DNA of 64,000 bases, taken from positions 1 to 64,000 of the forward strand of contig CAZLMM010000002.1 in assembly GCA_964560495.1 (NCBI GenBank), in the 5' to 3' direction. This DNA comes from UBA5069 sp964560495 (GTDB lineage: Bacteria > Chloroflexota > Anaerolineae > Caldilineales > Caldilineaceae). The first letter of the stretch is position 1; the number at the start of each line of letters is the position of its first letter. The notes under the pieces are model-generated. The model worked only from the letters and a program-made list of their open reading frames with translations. It was not told the origin of the DNA and made no database searches. Positions 33,224 through 43,014 of this stretch are shown piece after piece. A program made the position numbers and the translations under genes.

Positions 33224-35734
33224 GTGAAAGCAGTTGTCATGGCAGGAGGTGAAGGTGCGCGTCTGCGCCCATTGACTGTCGGACGTCCGAAACCCATGGT
33301 GCCAATCGTCAACAAAGCGGTCATGGGTCACATTCTCGATCTGCTGCGCAGCCATGGCATCACCGAGATTATCGTCACACTGCGCTATATGGCAAGCTCC
33401 ATCGAGGATTATTTCGACGACGGCAGCAGCTATGGAGTCAAACTGAAATATGTCGTGGAAGAAGGGCCTTTGGGTACGGCCGGCAGCGTCAAGAACGCCG
33501 CCCAACATCTTTCCGACGAGTCATTTCTCATCATCAGCGGCGATGCGCTCACCGATTTTGACCTCAAGCGCATCCTGAAAGCCCACAAAGACTATGGCGC
33601 CAAGGCCACCATCACCCTGACGCGCGTTCCAGACCCTTCCGAATATGGCGTGGTGATCAACAACGAACAGGGATGGGTCACCCATTTTCTGGAAAAACCA
33701 GGCTGGAGCGATGTCATTTCCGATACGGTGAACACAGGCATTTATGTGCTGGAGCCGGATGTCCTGGAGATGATCCCGCAGGGCGCGACCTTTGACTTTT
33801 CGCAAGACCTCTTTCCCGCCATGCTCAAGGCGCGCATGCCGCTGTTGGGTCATGTGGCCGAAGGCTATTGGTGCGATGTGGGCAATATCAATGAATACAT
33901 CCGCGCCAACGCTGACGTGCTCTACGGCCGCATCAAGCTGCCCTATCCCATTGGCGAACATCTGGGCGGCGGGATTTACACGGGTAGCAATGTCGATATT
34001 TCGCCCAGCGCCCAGCTCTTTGGCCCTATCTATCTGGGCGATGAAGTCAAGATCAAGGGCAACGTGCGCATCTATGGCCCGACCGTCGTGCGCGACTATT
34101 CGGTGGTGGACAACTACACCCTCATCGAGCGCAGCATTCTGTGGCGCAACAACTACGTGGGCGAACAGTGCGAGGTGCGCGGCGCAGTCATCGTGCGCGA
34201 ATGCAGCCTCAAGCCCAAGGTGATGGTTTTCGAGGGGGCGGTCATCGGGGATAACTGCGTTCTGGGTGAAGGCAGCGTGATCCATCCCGAAGTGAAGCTG
34301 TGGCCGAAGAAAGAGATCGAAGCTGGCGCCGTTGTACGCGATAGCATCATCTGGGGCAATCAAGCGCGACGCGCCCTCTTTGGGCGCTTCGGCATTTCCG
34401 GTGTGGTGAATGTGGAACTGACCCCTGAATACACGGCCAAACTTTCAGCAGCCTTGGGGGCGATTCTGCCCAAGAAATCCTATGTCGCCATCAACCGCGA
34501 CGAACACCGCAGCTCGCGCATGTTGAAACGCGCCCTCATCAGTGGACTGCCCAGCGCTGGCGTCAATGTCTGGGACCTGGGCACGGTGCCGATCCCGGTG
34601 CTTCGCCACTTTGTGCGCGAACACGATGCTGCAACCGCCGGGTTGCATGTCCGCCTCAGTCCCTTTGACCAGCGCGTGGTGGATATTCGCATCTTCGACC
34701 AGGACGGCTTGAACCTGACCACCAATAAGGAACGCGCAATCGAACGCAACTTTTTCCGTGAAGACTTCCGTCGCGCTTACCTTGACGATATCGGTTTGAT
34801 CGAGTATCCTCCCGAACCCGCTGCGTCCTATCGCGCTGCGTTTCTCAATCACGTTGACCAGGAGAAGATTCGCCAGGCGGGCTTTCGTCTGGTGGTGGAC
34901 TACTCTCACGGTCTGGCCGCAGAGACCATGGCGCGCATCTTCCACAGCTTGGGCATCGAAGTAGTCGCGCTCAACTCGCGCACCGACGAGAGCAAACTGG
35001 CTATGTTGGAGGACGAGTTCCGGGCCAATCAGGTCGTGATGGGCAAGATCGTTGCGGCCCTGGAGGCAACCGTTGGCGTCCAACTCGACGTGGGCGGCGA
35101 GAAGATTTTCCTCGTGGACGAGACGGGCGCAATCATCGACGATGTTACTGCCGCTGCGCTGATGCTCGAAATCGCCCTCTTCACCAAACCGGGCAGCACG
35201 GCAGCTGCACCCATCTCCATGCCCAATGCATTTCAGGCCATCGCTGGCTGGCATGACGCCGGGCTGGTGCGCATCGGCCATCAGACACAGCACCTGATCG
35301 GCGCTGCCCTTCAGCCCAATATGTTGCTGGTGTGCGACGGCGCCGGTAATTTCATCTTCCCTGACTTTCTACCAGCCGTGGATGGCATGATGGCGACGGT
35401 GCGCCTGCTGGAGTATCTGGCTGTGCGCAAAATGCCTGTGAGTGAAGTAGTTCGTTACCTCCCCACCATGCACCTTGCCAAGGGCAGCGTCCCATGTCCA
35501 TGGGAGATGAAAGGCGCGCTCATGCGTCAGCTCCTGGAGCAATACAAGAACAATCGGCCCGAAAACATCGATGGCATCAAGGCTCACTTTGCCAATGGAT
35601 TCTGGGTGCACATCTCACCCCATCCCGACAGGCCAGAAATGACTGTCATGGCCGAGGCGAATTCGCGTCAGACGGCTGAGGAAATGGTGCGGCAGACAGT
35701 GCAGCAGTTAGAGCGCCTGCGCGCCCTGGGGTGA
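33224..35734 (+). CDS. Mannose-1-phosphate guanylyltransferase-like / phosphomutase-like fusion
   Basis: An 836-residue fusion. Residues 1-235 are a nucleotidyltransferase (MKAVVMAGGEGARLRPLT, KPMVPIVNK) that would make GDP-mannose or a related NDP-sugar. About 250-385 is a left-handed beta-helix of hexapeptide repeats. About 390-836 is a phosphohexomutase-type fold. In the mutase part the phosphoserine loop reads VRLSPFDQ (Ser479 retained, but the TASHNP consensus lost) and the metal loop DGDxDR is replaced by DVGGEK (622-627), so mutase activity is probably gone. The GTG start is supported by AAGGAG at 33213. Similar long fusions occur in cyanobacteria. It supplies precursors for glycans. 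Confidence 0.87.
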   Translation: MKAVVMAGGEGARLRPLTVGRPKPMVPIVNKAVMGHILDLLRSHGITEIIVTLRYMASSIEDYFDDGSSYGVKLKYVVEEGPLGTAGSVKNAAQHLSDESFLIISGDALTDFDLKRILKAHKDYGAKATITLTRVPDPSEYGVVINNEQGWVTHFLEKPGWSDVISDTVNTGIYVLEPDVLEMIPQGATFDFSQDLFPAMLKARMPLLGHVAEGYWCDVGNINEYIRANADVLYGRIKLPYPIGEHLGGGIYTGSNVDISPSAQLFGPIYLGDEVKIKGNVRIYGPTVVRDYSVVDNYTLIERSILWRNNYVGEQCEVRGAVIVRECSLKPKVMVFEGAVIGDNCVLGEGSVIHPEVKLWPKKEIEAGAVVRDSIIWGNQARRALFGRFGISGVVNVELTPEYTAKLSAALGAILPKKSYVAINRDEHRSSRMLKRALISGLPSAGVNVWDLGTVPIPVLRHFVREHDAATAGLHVRLSPFDQRVVDIRIFDQDGLNLTTNKERAIERNFFREDFRRAYLDDIGLIEYPPEPAASYRAAFLNHVDQEKIRQAGFRLVVDYSHGLAAETMARIFHSLGIEVVALNSRTDESKLAMLEDEFRANQVVMGKIVAALEATVGVQLDVGGEKIFLVDETGAIIDDVTAAALMLEIALFTKPGSTAAAPISMPNAFQAIAGWHDAGLVRIGHQTQHLIGAALQPNMLLVCDGAGNFIFPDFLPAVDGMMATVRLLEYLAVRKMPVSEVVRYLPTMHLAKGSVPCPWEMKGALMRQLLEQYKNNRPENIDGIKAHFANGFWVHISPHPDRPEMTVMAEANSRQTAEEMVRQTVQQLERLRALG

Positions 35735-35753
35735 ACCCCGGAGGAATCGCTCC

Positions 35754-36254
35754 ATGAGCGGTCAAGAGTGCATGATGCTCGTCACCCACTCACCCGAAGA
35801 AACGCGCACCTGGGGTTTCGCCTTCGGACAGGCGCTTGAGCCGGGTCAGCTTGTAGCGCTCCACGGCGATCTGGGAGCCGGAAAGACCACCCTTACGCAG
35901 GGCATCGTCGCCGGACTGGGGAGCCGCGACCCGGTGACCAGCCCAACGTTCACGCTGGTCAATGAATATCATGGTCGCGCTGATCTGCGCATTTTTCACG
36001 TCGACGGGTATCGTCTAGGTGAAAACGCGGCGAACGAAGCCGAAGCCAGCGGCATCGCTGAGCTTCTCGACGACGCCGAGGCTGTGGTCATTGTGGAGTG
36101 GCCCGAACGCCTGGTCGGGCTGCTGCCGGCAGATTGCCTGACGATCTGCCTCTCGCCTGTCGATTCAGACAGCGACGCCCGACGCATCGAATGCCACGGG
36201 TGTGGGCTGTCCGCATCGAGGACGCTCGCTGCGCTTTCCCGACGCCCCGGTTGA
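35754..36254 (+). CDS. tsaE: tRNA threonylcarbamoyladenosine biosynthesis ATPase TsaE
   Basis: A 166-residue TsaE protein: Walker A HGDLGAGKTTLTQGI, the SPTFTLVNEY switch, FHVDGYRL and VVIVEWPERL. TsaE energises the TsaBDE complex that makes the t6A base in tRNAs reading ANN codons. It starts 20 bases after the guanylyltransferase fusion with GGAGGAATC upstream, so it likely shares its transcript. The C-terminal 20 residues are unusually polar and may be strain-specific. Confidence 0.92.
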   Translation: MSGQECMMLVTHSPEETRTWGFAFGQALEPGQLVALHGDLGAGKTTLTQGIVAGLGSRDPVTSPTFTLVNEYHGRADLRIFHVDGYRLGENAANEAEASGIAELLDDAEAVVIVEWPERLVGLLPADCLTICLSPVDSDSDARRIECHGCGLSASRTLAALSRRPG

Positions 36255-36277
36255 CTTCTGGCACATCACCGTCTATC

Positions 36278-36934
36278 TCAATCATCCAGGATCGGCCTTC
36301 CCTGGCAAGCTGCCTCGTAGTGACTCGCTGCTTCCTCTTCGCCGGTCGCGCACATGCCCAGGTCGCGCAGCAACCCATCGTGCAGGTCGTAGATCCAACT
36401 ATGAATCGTCAACGCTTGGCCTCGCATCCATGCGTCGCGCACGACCGTGGTCTTGCACACGTTCATCGCCTGTTCGATGATGTTCAGCTCACACAGCCGG
36501 CGGTGGCGCTGATTCTCGTCCGCAAGTGCCTCGACCTCGGCGCGATGACGGGAATGGACATCCTGTACGGAGCGCAGCCAGTTGTCGATCAGACCCAGGC
36601 GCTGGTCGCGCAGAGCAGCCAATACGCCGCCGCAGCCATAATGCCCCGTGACGATGATGTGCTCTACGCGCAGGGACTCGACGGCAAAATAGATGGTGGA
36701 CAGACAGTTAAGATCGCTATGAATCACCACATTGGCGACATTGCGATGGACGAACATCTCGCCTGGCAGCAGTCCCGTAATTTGTGTGGCTGGCACCCGG
36801 CTATCTGCACAGCCGATCCATAGATACTTTGGCGCTTGCTGCGCAGCGAGGCGGCAAAAGAAGTCGGGGTCTTGCCGGCGCATTTCTGCGGCCCAGGCCC
36901 GATTTTGGGCGAAGAGGTGGTTGAGAACGCGCAT
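36278..36934 (-). CDS. can: Beta-class carbonic anhydrase
   Basis: A 218-residue zinc enzyme interconverting carbon dioxide and bicarbonate. Zinc ligands are visible as Cys42 and Asp44 in IGCADSRVPA, and His98 and Cys101 in VTGHYGCGG. The ATG at 36934 is supported by AGGAG upstream on its strand and by family N-termini; the longest frame would add 33 unrelated residues. It is reverse-strand and convergent with tsaE. It provides bicarbonate for carboxylases. Confidence 0.92.
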   Translation of the reverse strand: MRVLNHLFAQNRAWAAEMRRQDPDFFCRLAAQQAPKYLWIGCADSRVPATQITGLLPGEMFVHRNVANVVIHSDLNCLSTIYFAVESLRVEHIIVTGHYGCGGVLAALRDQRLGLIDNWLRSVQDVHSRHRAEVEALADENQRHRRLCELNIIEQAMNVCKTTVVRDAWMRGQALTIHSWIYDLHDGLLRDLGMCATGEEEAASHYEAACQGRPILDD

Positions 36935-37147
36935 CTGCTCCTGCTCTCTGATCACGAAGGTCGCTTGAAATACATCATCACAGACAAACCTGCTTTCTGT
37001 GGTAAACATGCACCAGACTTCTATCACACCCATTGCGACCTTTTATGTTACACTGCTCACCGTCAAGTGTTTTTCGAGACTCTCTGCTCCTTCGCAGCTC
37101 GCACGTAGAAATCCATCCGCCAATCTTTGCATAACACGGCTGCCCAT

Positions 37148-40100
37148 ATGAACATCATCAGCGATTTCTATACCAACATTGCGCTTGGTTTGCTGGGGGC
37201 CGTAACGACCATCCTGGTCGTGTTGGCGTTTCTGGCGCTGCGCAACCCGGTCCTCTTCAAATTGGGCGTGCGCAATATCCCGCGGCGTCCAGCCCAGTCG
37301 ATCCTCATTGTCATCGGCCTGACGCTCAGCACGGTCATCATCGTGGCCTCTTTCAGCATAGGCGACACGCTGAACTATTCGATCCAACGTCAGGCTGTGG
37401 CCGCCTATGGCAAGATCGACGAGATCATCGCGCCGCCGCTTCTTACTCTCTTTGCCACGGTGAGCAGCAGCAACGCCGAGAGCGAGGAAGCAGCCGCTGC
37501 GCAAGAGCAGATCGATGACCTCTTCGCTGGCGGCTTCACGACCGTGCTCACGGTTTTGGAAGGCGGCCTGCCGGGCGTGAGCATGGAACGCTATGAGCTT
37601 CTGCGCCAACAGGCCAGTCAGGAGCCGCTCATCGACGGCGTGGCAGGTTCTATCGTCTTTCCCACCATCATCCGCAACACGACCACAGGCCAGGGTGAAC
37701 CGTTGGGCTTCATCTTCGCGGTCGATGACGATTACGACCAGGTCTTTGGTCTGACAGCAGTCGATGGCGCACCAGTGGAGATGGAAAAGCTCGGCCCGGG
37801 CGTAGGCAATATCTTCAAACAGGCGACCGACCTTTTTGGCATGGCGGGCGGTTACGCCGAACAACTGGGGTTCGACCTGAGCATCTCCCAGGTGGCCCAG
37901 GCCATTGCTGCTATTGGCGTCCTGGTGACGGGTGCGCAGAGCGGCGAACTCTCGGAGTTGACCATCGATCTGGCGACCATCGAGTCCTTGGGCGTCGATC
38001 CAGCGCCGCTGCGCGAGCTGGGCATCGATGAAATCAATGTCGGCCAGTTGGCGGAACTGATCCCAGGTTTGAGCGGTGGGGCGCCGACCACAACGACGAT
38101 GGCGCTAACCGAAACCCGCGTCATCACCGGCGCGCTTCCGCTGACGGTGACCGCTGCGACCAGCCCCACGCAGCCCTTGGCGCCTGAAGCGCTCACATCC
38201 TTTGGCGACAACCTTCTCGGCGCGCTCAATCTCAACACTCTGGGCGGCGAACTAGATCGGGTGCTCAGCCAGGTGGGGCTGCAACTGCGACAGGGTGATG
38301 TCTATCTCAATCGACTGGGCGCCGAACGCTTGAACGCCCAGGCAGGAGACGTATTGGAAGTTTTCATCGGGCCGATTCCCATTCCCTTCCGTGTGCGCGC
38401 CGTGGTCGAGGAAGCCGGCCCCATGGGCGCGCTGCTGCCCACCGTCATGATGCGGCTGGATGAAGCGCAGAAGCTGCTCTTCATGAACGACAAGGTGAAC
38501 GCTATTCTTGTCTCGAACCTGGGCGACGAGATGGAAGGGATCGCTCATGCAGGAGAGGTGAACCAGCGGCTGCGCGAGCTGGCGCTGGATGACGACGCGC
38601 TGGCCGAGGTCGCGGCAATCCTGCGCCGCCCCGATGTTTCGCCAGTCCTGGAGCGCAGCGCCGCCAACGCGGTCAACACGATTCTACCCGAAGAAATGCC
38701 GGCGTTTGTGGCGATGTTCGTTCAGAACACAGACCAGTTCAGCGGTCTGTTGGAGAAGATTCAGGAACTGCCCGAAATCGTCGCAGAGTCTGGCGTCAGC
38801 CAGCGGCTGCGGGAGATCATGATCAGCGATGATGTGCGCGAGTGGCTCTTGCAGCAGAGCCTTCCTGCCTCCGCACAACGCGACCTGACCGATGCGTTCA
38901 CCCGGCTCAACCAGTTCGACGTACTCGAGCCTCTGAGCAAATCGACCGTGCTGACAGTCGCCGATGTAGGCGGCGCCATTTTCTCATCTCTGTTTACCGT
39001 TTTCGGCTTCTTCTCAATTGTCGCCGGCGTGCTGCTCATCTTCCTCATCTTTGTCATGTTGGCGGCGGAGAGGCGCAGCGAAATGGGGCTGGCGCGCGCT
39101 ATCGGCGTCCATCGCAGCCACCTGGTGCAGATGATGCTCAATGAAGGGATGGTCTACAGCCTGGCTGCGGCTGGCTTAGGAATTCTGATTGGTCTGGGGG
39201 TGTCGTTGCTCATGGTTGAATACCTGGGGAGCATCTTCAACAGCCTGGCCGATCAGGCAGGGGCTCCTTCCGGCGGCATTCTCCAGTTCGTCTTCCGCGT
39301 CTCGCCCACCTCTGTGGTGATTTCCTATTGCCTGGGCGTGCTCTTCACCTTCATCGTCGTCGCCGTTTCGTCGTGGCGCGTCACGCGCATGACCATTGTA
39401 GCGGCCATTCGCGACCTGCCCGACGAAGCCCATGGTCGCCGGCGCACCTTTGCGGGTCGGGTGGGACGTTGGCTGCCCCCGCTCCTGTTGACGGCGGCGG
39501 GTGCAGCCATCATCTACTATGGCTTCACCTGGGAGCTTTTGAGCGTGGTGCTCATCGGTGTTACGGCGGCGCTCTTTGGTGTGATGTTAATGATGGGGCG
39601 CATTCTGGAATTGACGCATCTGCGGAGTGAAACAGTAAATCGGCTGGTCTACACGGTCATCGGCGTCGGCCTCTTGGCGTTGTGGATCATCCCGTGGCAA
39701 CAGCAACTCCCTCGCATGGGGCTGGCGCGCTTTGCCAACGACCCGACGCAAATCCTCAGCGTTTTCGCCATCGGCGGCCCCATGATCGTTACAGGCGCCA
39801 TCATGGTCATCATGTTCAATGCGCAGGTGCTCACCTGGCTCACAGGGGTCCTTTTGGGCGGCATCGGCTGGCTGACGCCTGTTCTCAAGACAGCGATTGC
39901 TTATCCCCTCAGCGCCCGCTTTCGCACCGGGATGACCATGGTGCTCTTTGCCATGATCATGGCGACGGTTGTGGTCATGGCGGTGGTCATCGAGGCCACC
40001 CAATCGCTCATTGTGCTGGATGAGGCGGAGAGCGCGGGGTTCGAGGTGGAGACCTCGGAGACGCTCCTGAGCTTTTTCGACCCGGTCGTGGACATGAAGA

Positions 40101-41200
40101 GCGAGATCGCCGGCCTTGTCGAAGAGTATCGGCTCCTGAAACAGGTTGCGGCGGTGGGCATGGTGGTCAACCAGCGTGCGTCAGTGCGTCAGGAGGGGGA
40201 AGCTGCGCAGCGGTCTGCAACCCTGACCGGAGTGAACAACGACTATCTCGACCAGGCGGAACAGGTCTACCATTTTCGGTTACGCGCGCCGGGCTTCCCC
40301 ACCGATGCGACCGTGTGGCAGGCGTTGCGCGAGCGCGACGATGTGGCAATTGTGCGACCGCACGTTCTGACAGGCGCGCCCGTTGGGATGGATGACTTGA
40401 TGGATGACGACGAGTTGGGGCCGTCCGAGGGCCGCGGGCCGCGTGCACGTCGTTTTGACCGCTGGCAGCTCACCAGCGTGGATGAGTCAGCGCAGGCGCT
40501 GCCCGCTATCTTCGTCAATGTGAGCTTGGAGGACGATGATGGCGTCACACGCGCCGGGCGCGTGCAAGTGATCGGTGTGCTAGAAGAGACCGACTCGTTG
40601 GCTGGCGGCGACATGCAAATCAACAAGCGTGCGCTCGACCTGTTGGCCGGCGAAACGACCACCCCATCGGCGAATTACATCAAAGCGGCGCCAGGCGCCG
40701 ACCCACGACAGGTGGCGGCAGAGGTGGAGCGCGCCTTCCTGAGCAGCGGGATTGATGCCACAGTCATGGCAGATCGTTTCGCTCAAGGTCAGGCGTTTAC
40801 ACGCAACATTCTACGTTTGCTCCAGGGTTTCATGGCCCTAGGGCTGTTGGTGGGCATTGCGGCGCTGGGGGTGATCACCACGCGGACGGTCGTGGAGCGG
40901 CGGCAGCAGGTCGGATTGCTCCGGTCCATTGGTTATCAGGCGCGCATGGTGGCCCTTTCCTTCGTCCTTGAAGCCAGCTTTATCGCCATCACGGGCATTC
41001 TCATCGGCGCCGGCGTGGGGATCGTCCTGGGGGAGAATATGGTGAGCACTGCCATGCGTGAGGTGACGGATTTCACATTGCCCTGGGGACAAATTCTGCT
41101 CGTCGTGCTCTTGGCGTATGGCTGCGCTCTGGCAGCGACGATTGCGCCAGCCTATCAGGCAGCGCGCATCTATCCTGCTGAGGCGCTTCGTTATGAATGA
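37148..41200 (+). CDS. Giant FtsX-type ABC transporter permease
   Basis: A 1350-residue membrane protein. An N-terminal membrane segment with PRRPAQSILIVIGLTLSTVI precedes a large extracytoplasmic domain (about residues 60-600). The first FtsX core (about 610-760: IVAGVLLIFLIFVMLAAERR, GLARAIGVHRSHLVQMMLNE) leads to four or more further membrane spans, a second soluble domain (about 970-1200) and a second FtsX core (LLVGIAALGVITTRTVVERR) ending AEALRYE. Such proteins work with a LolD/MacB-type ATPase to move lipids, lipoproteins or peptides by mechanotransmission. No ATPase gene adjoins it; the only candidate in the window is at 52334. Confidence 0.87.
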   Translation: MNIISDFYTNIALGLLGAVTTILVVLAFLALRNPVLFKLGVRNIPRRPAQSILIVIGLTLSTVIIVASFSIGDTLNYSIQRQAVAAYGKIDEIIAPPLLTLFATVSSSNAESEEAAAAQEQIDDLFAGGFTTVLTVLEGGLPGVSMERYELLRQQASQEPLIDGVAGSIVFPTIIRNTTTGQGEPLGFIFAVDDDYDQVFGLTAVDGAPVEMEKLGPGVGNIFKQATDLFGMAGGYAEQLGFDLSISQVAQAIAAIGVLVTGAQSGELSELTIDLATIESLGVDPAPLRELGIDEINVGQLAELIPGLSGGAPTTTTMALTETRVITGALPLTVTAATSPTQPLAPEALTSFGDNLLGALNLNTLGGELDRVLSQVGLQLRQGDVYLNRLGAERLNAQAGDVLEVFIGPIPIPFRVRAVVEEAGPMGALLPTVMMRLDEAQKLLFMNDKVNAILVSNLGDEMEGIAHAGEVNQRLRELALDDDALAEVAAILRRPDVSPVLERSAANAVNTILPEEMPAFVAMFVQNTDQFSGLLEKIQELPEIVAESGVSQRLREIMISDDVREWLLQQSLPASAQRDLTDAFTRLNQFDVLEPLSKSTVLTVADVGGAIFSSLFTVFGFFSIVAGVLLIFLIFVMLAAERRSEMGLARAIGVHRSHLVQMMLNEGMVYSLAAAGLGILIGLGVSLLMVEYLGSIFNSLADQAGAPSGGILQFVFRVSPTSVVISYCLGVLFTFIVVAVSSWRVTRMTIVAAIRDLPDEAHGRRRTFAGRVGRWLPPLLLTAAGAAIIYYGFTWELLSVVLIGVTAALFGVMLMMGRILELTHLRSETVNRLVYTVIGVGLLALWIIPWQQQLPRMGLARFANDPTQILSVFAIGGPMIVTGAIMVIMFNAQVLTWLTGVLLGGIGWLTPVLKTAIAYPLSARFRTGMTMVLFAMIMATVVVMAVVIEATQSLIVLDEAESAGFEVETSETLLSFFDPVVDMKSEIAGLVEEYRLLKQVAAVGMVVNQRASVRQEGEAAQRSATLTGVNNDYLDQAEQVYHFRLRAPGFPTDATVWQALRERDDVAIVRPHVLTGAPVGMDDLMDDDELGPSEGRGPRARRFDRWQLTSVDESAQALPAIFVNVSLEDDDGVTRAGRVQVIGVLEETDSLAGGDMQINKRALDLLAGETTTPSANYIKAAPGADPRQVAAEVERAFLSSGIDATVMADRFAQGQAFTRNILRLLQGFMALGLLVGIAALGVITTRTVVERRQQVGLLRSIGYQARMVALSFVLEASFIAITGILIGAGVGIVLGENMVSTAMREVTDFTLPWGQILLVVLLAYGCALAATIAPAYQAARIYPAEALRYE

Positions 41201-41220
41201 TCGACAGGAGGTGTGTCGCA

Positions 41221-42231
41221 ATGACCGGCGTAATCAACCCACATGATCGTTTTTTCAAAGAGACTTTTGGTCAGCCGCAAGTGACGGCGGACTTTCTGCG
41301 CTCGTACCTGCCGGAGAGGGTGGCTGCCGCGCTCGATCTCGCCACCCTGGAATTGGAAAAAGAGACTTTCATCGACCAGGAATTGCGCCAGCATTCATCG
41401 GATCTCATCTGCCGGGTGAAGACAGTCGACGGACAGCAAGTCTATGCCTATCTGATTTTCGAGCACAAGAGTTATCCCGACCCATTGACCTTGTTCCAAC
41501 TCTTGCGCTACCTGGTGCGCCTCGTGGAGCGGCTGCTCGCACGCAGTGAAGGATTGCGCCCGGTCATTTGCCTGCTGCTCTATCATGGCGAGGATAGCTG
41601 GCCTTGGGGTGACCGATTGAGCGGTTTGTACGTTGGCCCCGAGGAGTTGCGTCCTTACTGGCCAGAGTTGCAGGTGCATGTGTTGGACTTCTCTGCGTAC
41701 AGCAAGACAGAGATCAGCGGCGCGCTTTTGCTGCGTGCGACGCTGCTGTTGATGCAGAGCGTCGTCCGTCCCGATCTTTTGGAGCGGCTGCCGGCAATCT
41801 TTGAGTTGATCCGTGAGTTGACAGAGGAGCGCCAAACGCTAGAATATGTGGAAGTGGCTGTGCGCTATCTTTTCGGTGCAAGCGAAAAGGTGACGCCCAA
41901 CGTGGTGAAAGAACTGGTAGAACAGATTTTTGAGGAACGAGGAGGTGAAGTCGTGGAGACTGTCGCCGAACAACTCATTCAACAGGGGATCGAGCTGGGC
42001 ATGGAGCGCGGCATGGAGCGCGGCATGGAACGCGGCATAGAACGCGGAAGGGTTCTGGCAATGCAGCAGAACGTCAACGACCTGTTAATCCACCGCTTCG
42101 GCGCGCCGCCCTTTGCGTTGCGAGAAAGACTGGGTCGCCTCAATGAGAGCCAACTACGCGAGATGAGCCTGGCGATTCTCGACGCTAAGACTCTGAATGA
42201 CGTGCAACGCCGACTCGCTGACATTGAATAG
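41221..42231 (+). CDS. Rpn-family recombination-promoting nuclease/putative transposase
   Basis: A 336-residue PD-(D/E)XK nuclease of the Rpn (YhgA-like) family: N-terminal INPHDRFFKETFGQPQVTADF, catalytic Asp in SSDLICRVKT, and the FEHKSYPDP Glu/Lys pair. Rpn proteins are non-specific DNA nucleases thought to promote RecA-independent recombination and, more recently, linked to phage response. AGGAGGTG precedes the ATG. A short tandem repeat near the C-terminus (GMERGMERGIERG) gives a charged helix. It begins 21 bases after the giant permease gene. Confidence 0.88.
   Translation: MTGVINPHDRFFKETFGQPQVTADFLRSYLPERVAAALDLATLELEKETFIDQELRQHSSDLICRVKTVDGQQVYAYLIFEHKSYPDPLTLFQLLRYLVRLVERLLARSEGLRPVICLLLYHGEDSWPWGDRLSGLYVGPEELRPYWPELQVHVLDFSAYSKTEISGALLLRATLLLMQSVVRPDLLERLPAIFELIRELTEERQTLEYVEVAVRYLFGASEKVTPNVVKELVEQIFEERGGEVVETVAEQLIQQGIELGMERGMERGMERGIERGRVLAMQQNVNDLLIHRFGAPPFALRERLGRLNESQLREMSLAILDAKTLNDVQRRLADIE
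42001..42048 (+). repeat. 12-base tandem repeat in the Rpn gene
   Basis: Four consecutive 12-base units of the form ATGGAGCGCGGC (last two slightly diverged) encode MERG repeats. Such repeats near the end of Rpn genes can change copy number and so tune or fuse the C-terminal tail. Confidence 0.9.
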
Positions 42232-42244
42232 CGGTGGAACTTGT

Positions 42245-42963
42245 TCACACTATCGCCAGAACCAGCGTCAAGGTGAACGCGCTGGCCACCGTCGAGAAGA
42301 GCACCGTCGTCGTCACGAAGTCCGGGAGGAGATCGTGCTCAAGAGCAATCAACGACGTGAGGACCGCCGCCGGCATACTGGCCTGAATGACCCCGGCGCC
42401 CCGCTCGACTGGTGTGAACGCAAAGAACGCGCTCAGCGCAATTGCCACCAGCGGCCCGACCCCCAGGCGCAACCCGGTCACAATCAATGTGTCGCGCCCC
42501 ACACGAATGCAGCCCATGCCCGCCAACTGTACACCCAACGCCACCAATATGACGGGTATCATGGCGTTGGCCAACAACGAGACGGCGCGTTCTACAAAGA
42601 ATCGCCCAACTTGAACTGGATGATAGGCAGACCGAAGTTTCCCACATTGCCAAACGCTGCGATGAGCACATACGCGGCAACCATGAGCGCCGGGCGCTCC
42701 AAAACTTTTGCCGTTCCCCAGGCAACGGCGACGCCAACGATGGTGACGCTAAGGATGTACAACCCCATTTGCAGGGCTGCATTTGCGTTCATCTGGGCAG
42801 TGCTGAAGATGTTGAAGATGAACGGCGGGGTCAGAATGAAATAGGCCAGCCGCGAGAGCGTCCGCGCCTCCAGCCCCAAGCGCGGCCCAGCCAGATATCC
42901 AATCGCCACCAAGCTGAAGATGGGCGCCAAGATATTGATGAAGATCGACAGCAACTCGATCAA
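42245..42963 (-). pseudogene. AEC-family (auxin efflux carrier-like) permease, broken
   Basis: The 5-prime part (42592-42963) reads MIELLSIFINILAPIFSLVA through FGNVGNFGLPIIQFKLGDSL and stops. The 3-prime part is in another frame and begins FVERAVSLLANAMIPVILVA around 42590, continuing to LVLAIV. In intact AEC permeases about 60-70 residues of membrane segments separate these two motifs, so an out-of-frame deletion of roughly 200 bases is inferred near 42590. Both halves retain good membrane-helix character, so the lesion is probably recent. It lies convergent with the Rpn gene. Confidence 0.75.
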
Positions 42964-43014
42964 TTCTGAAGCTCATTCCCGCCTGGTCGGAGCCAAGAAA
43001 GAACATGCCCCGTT

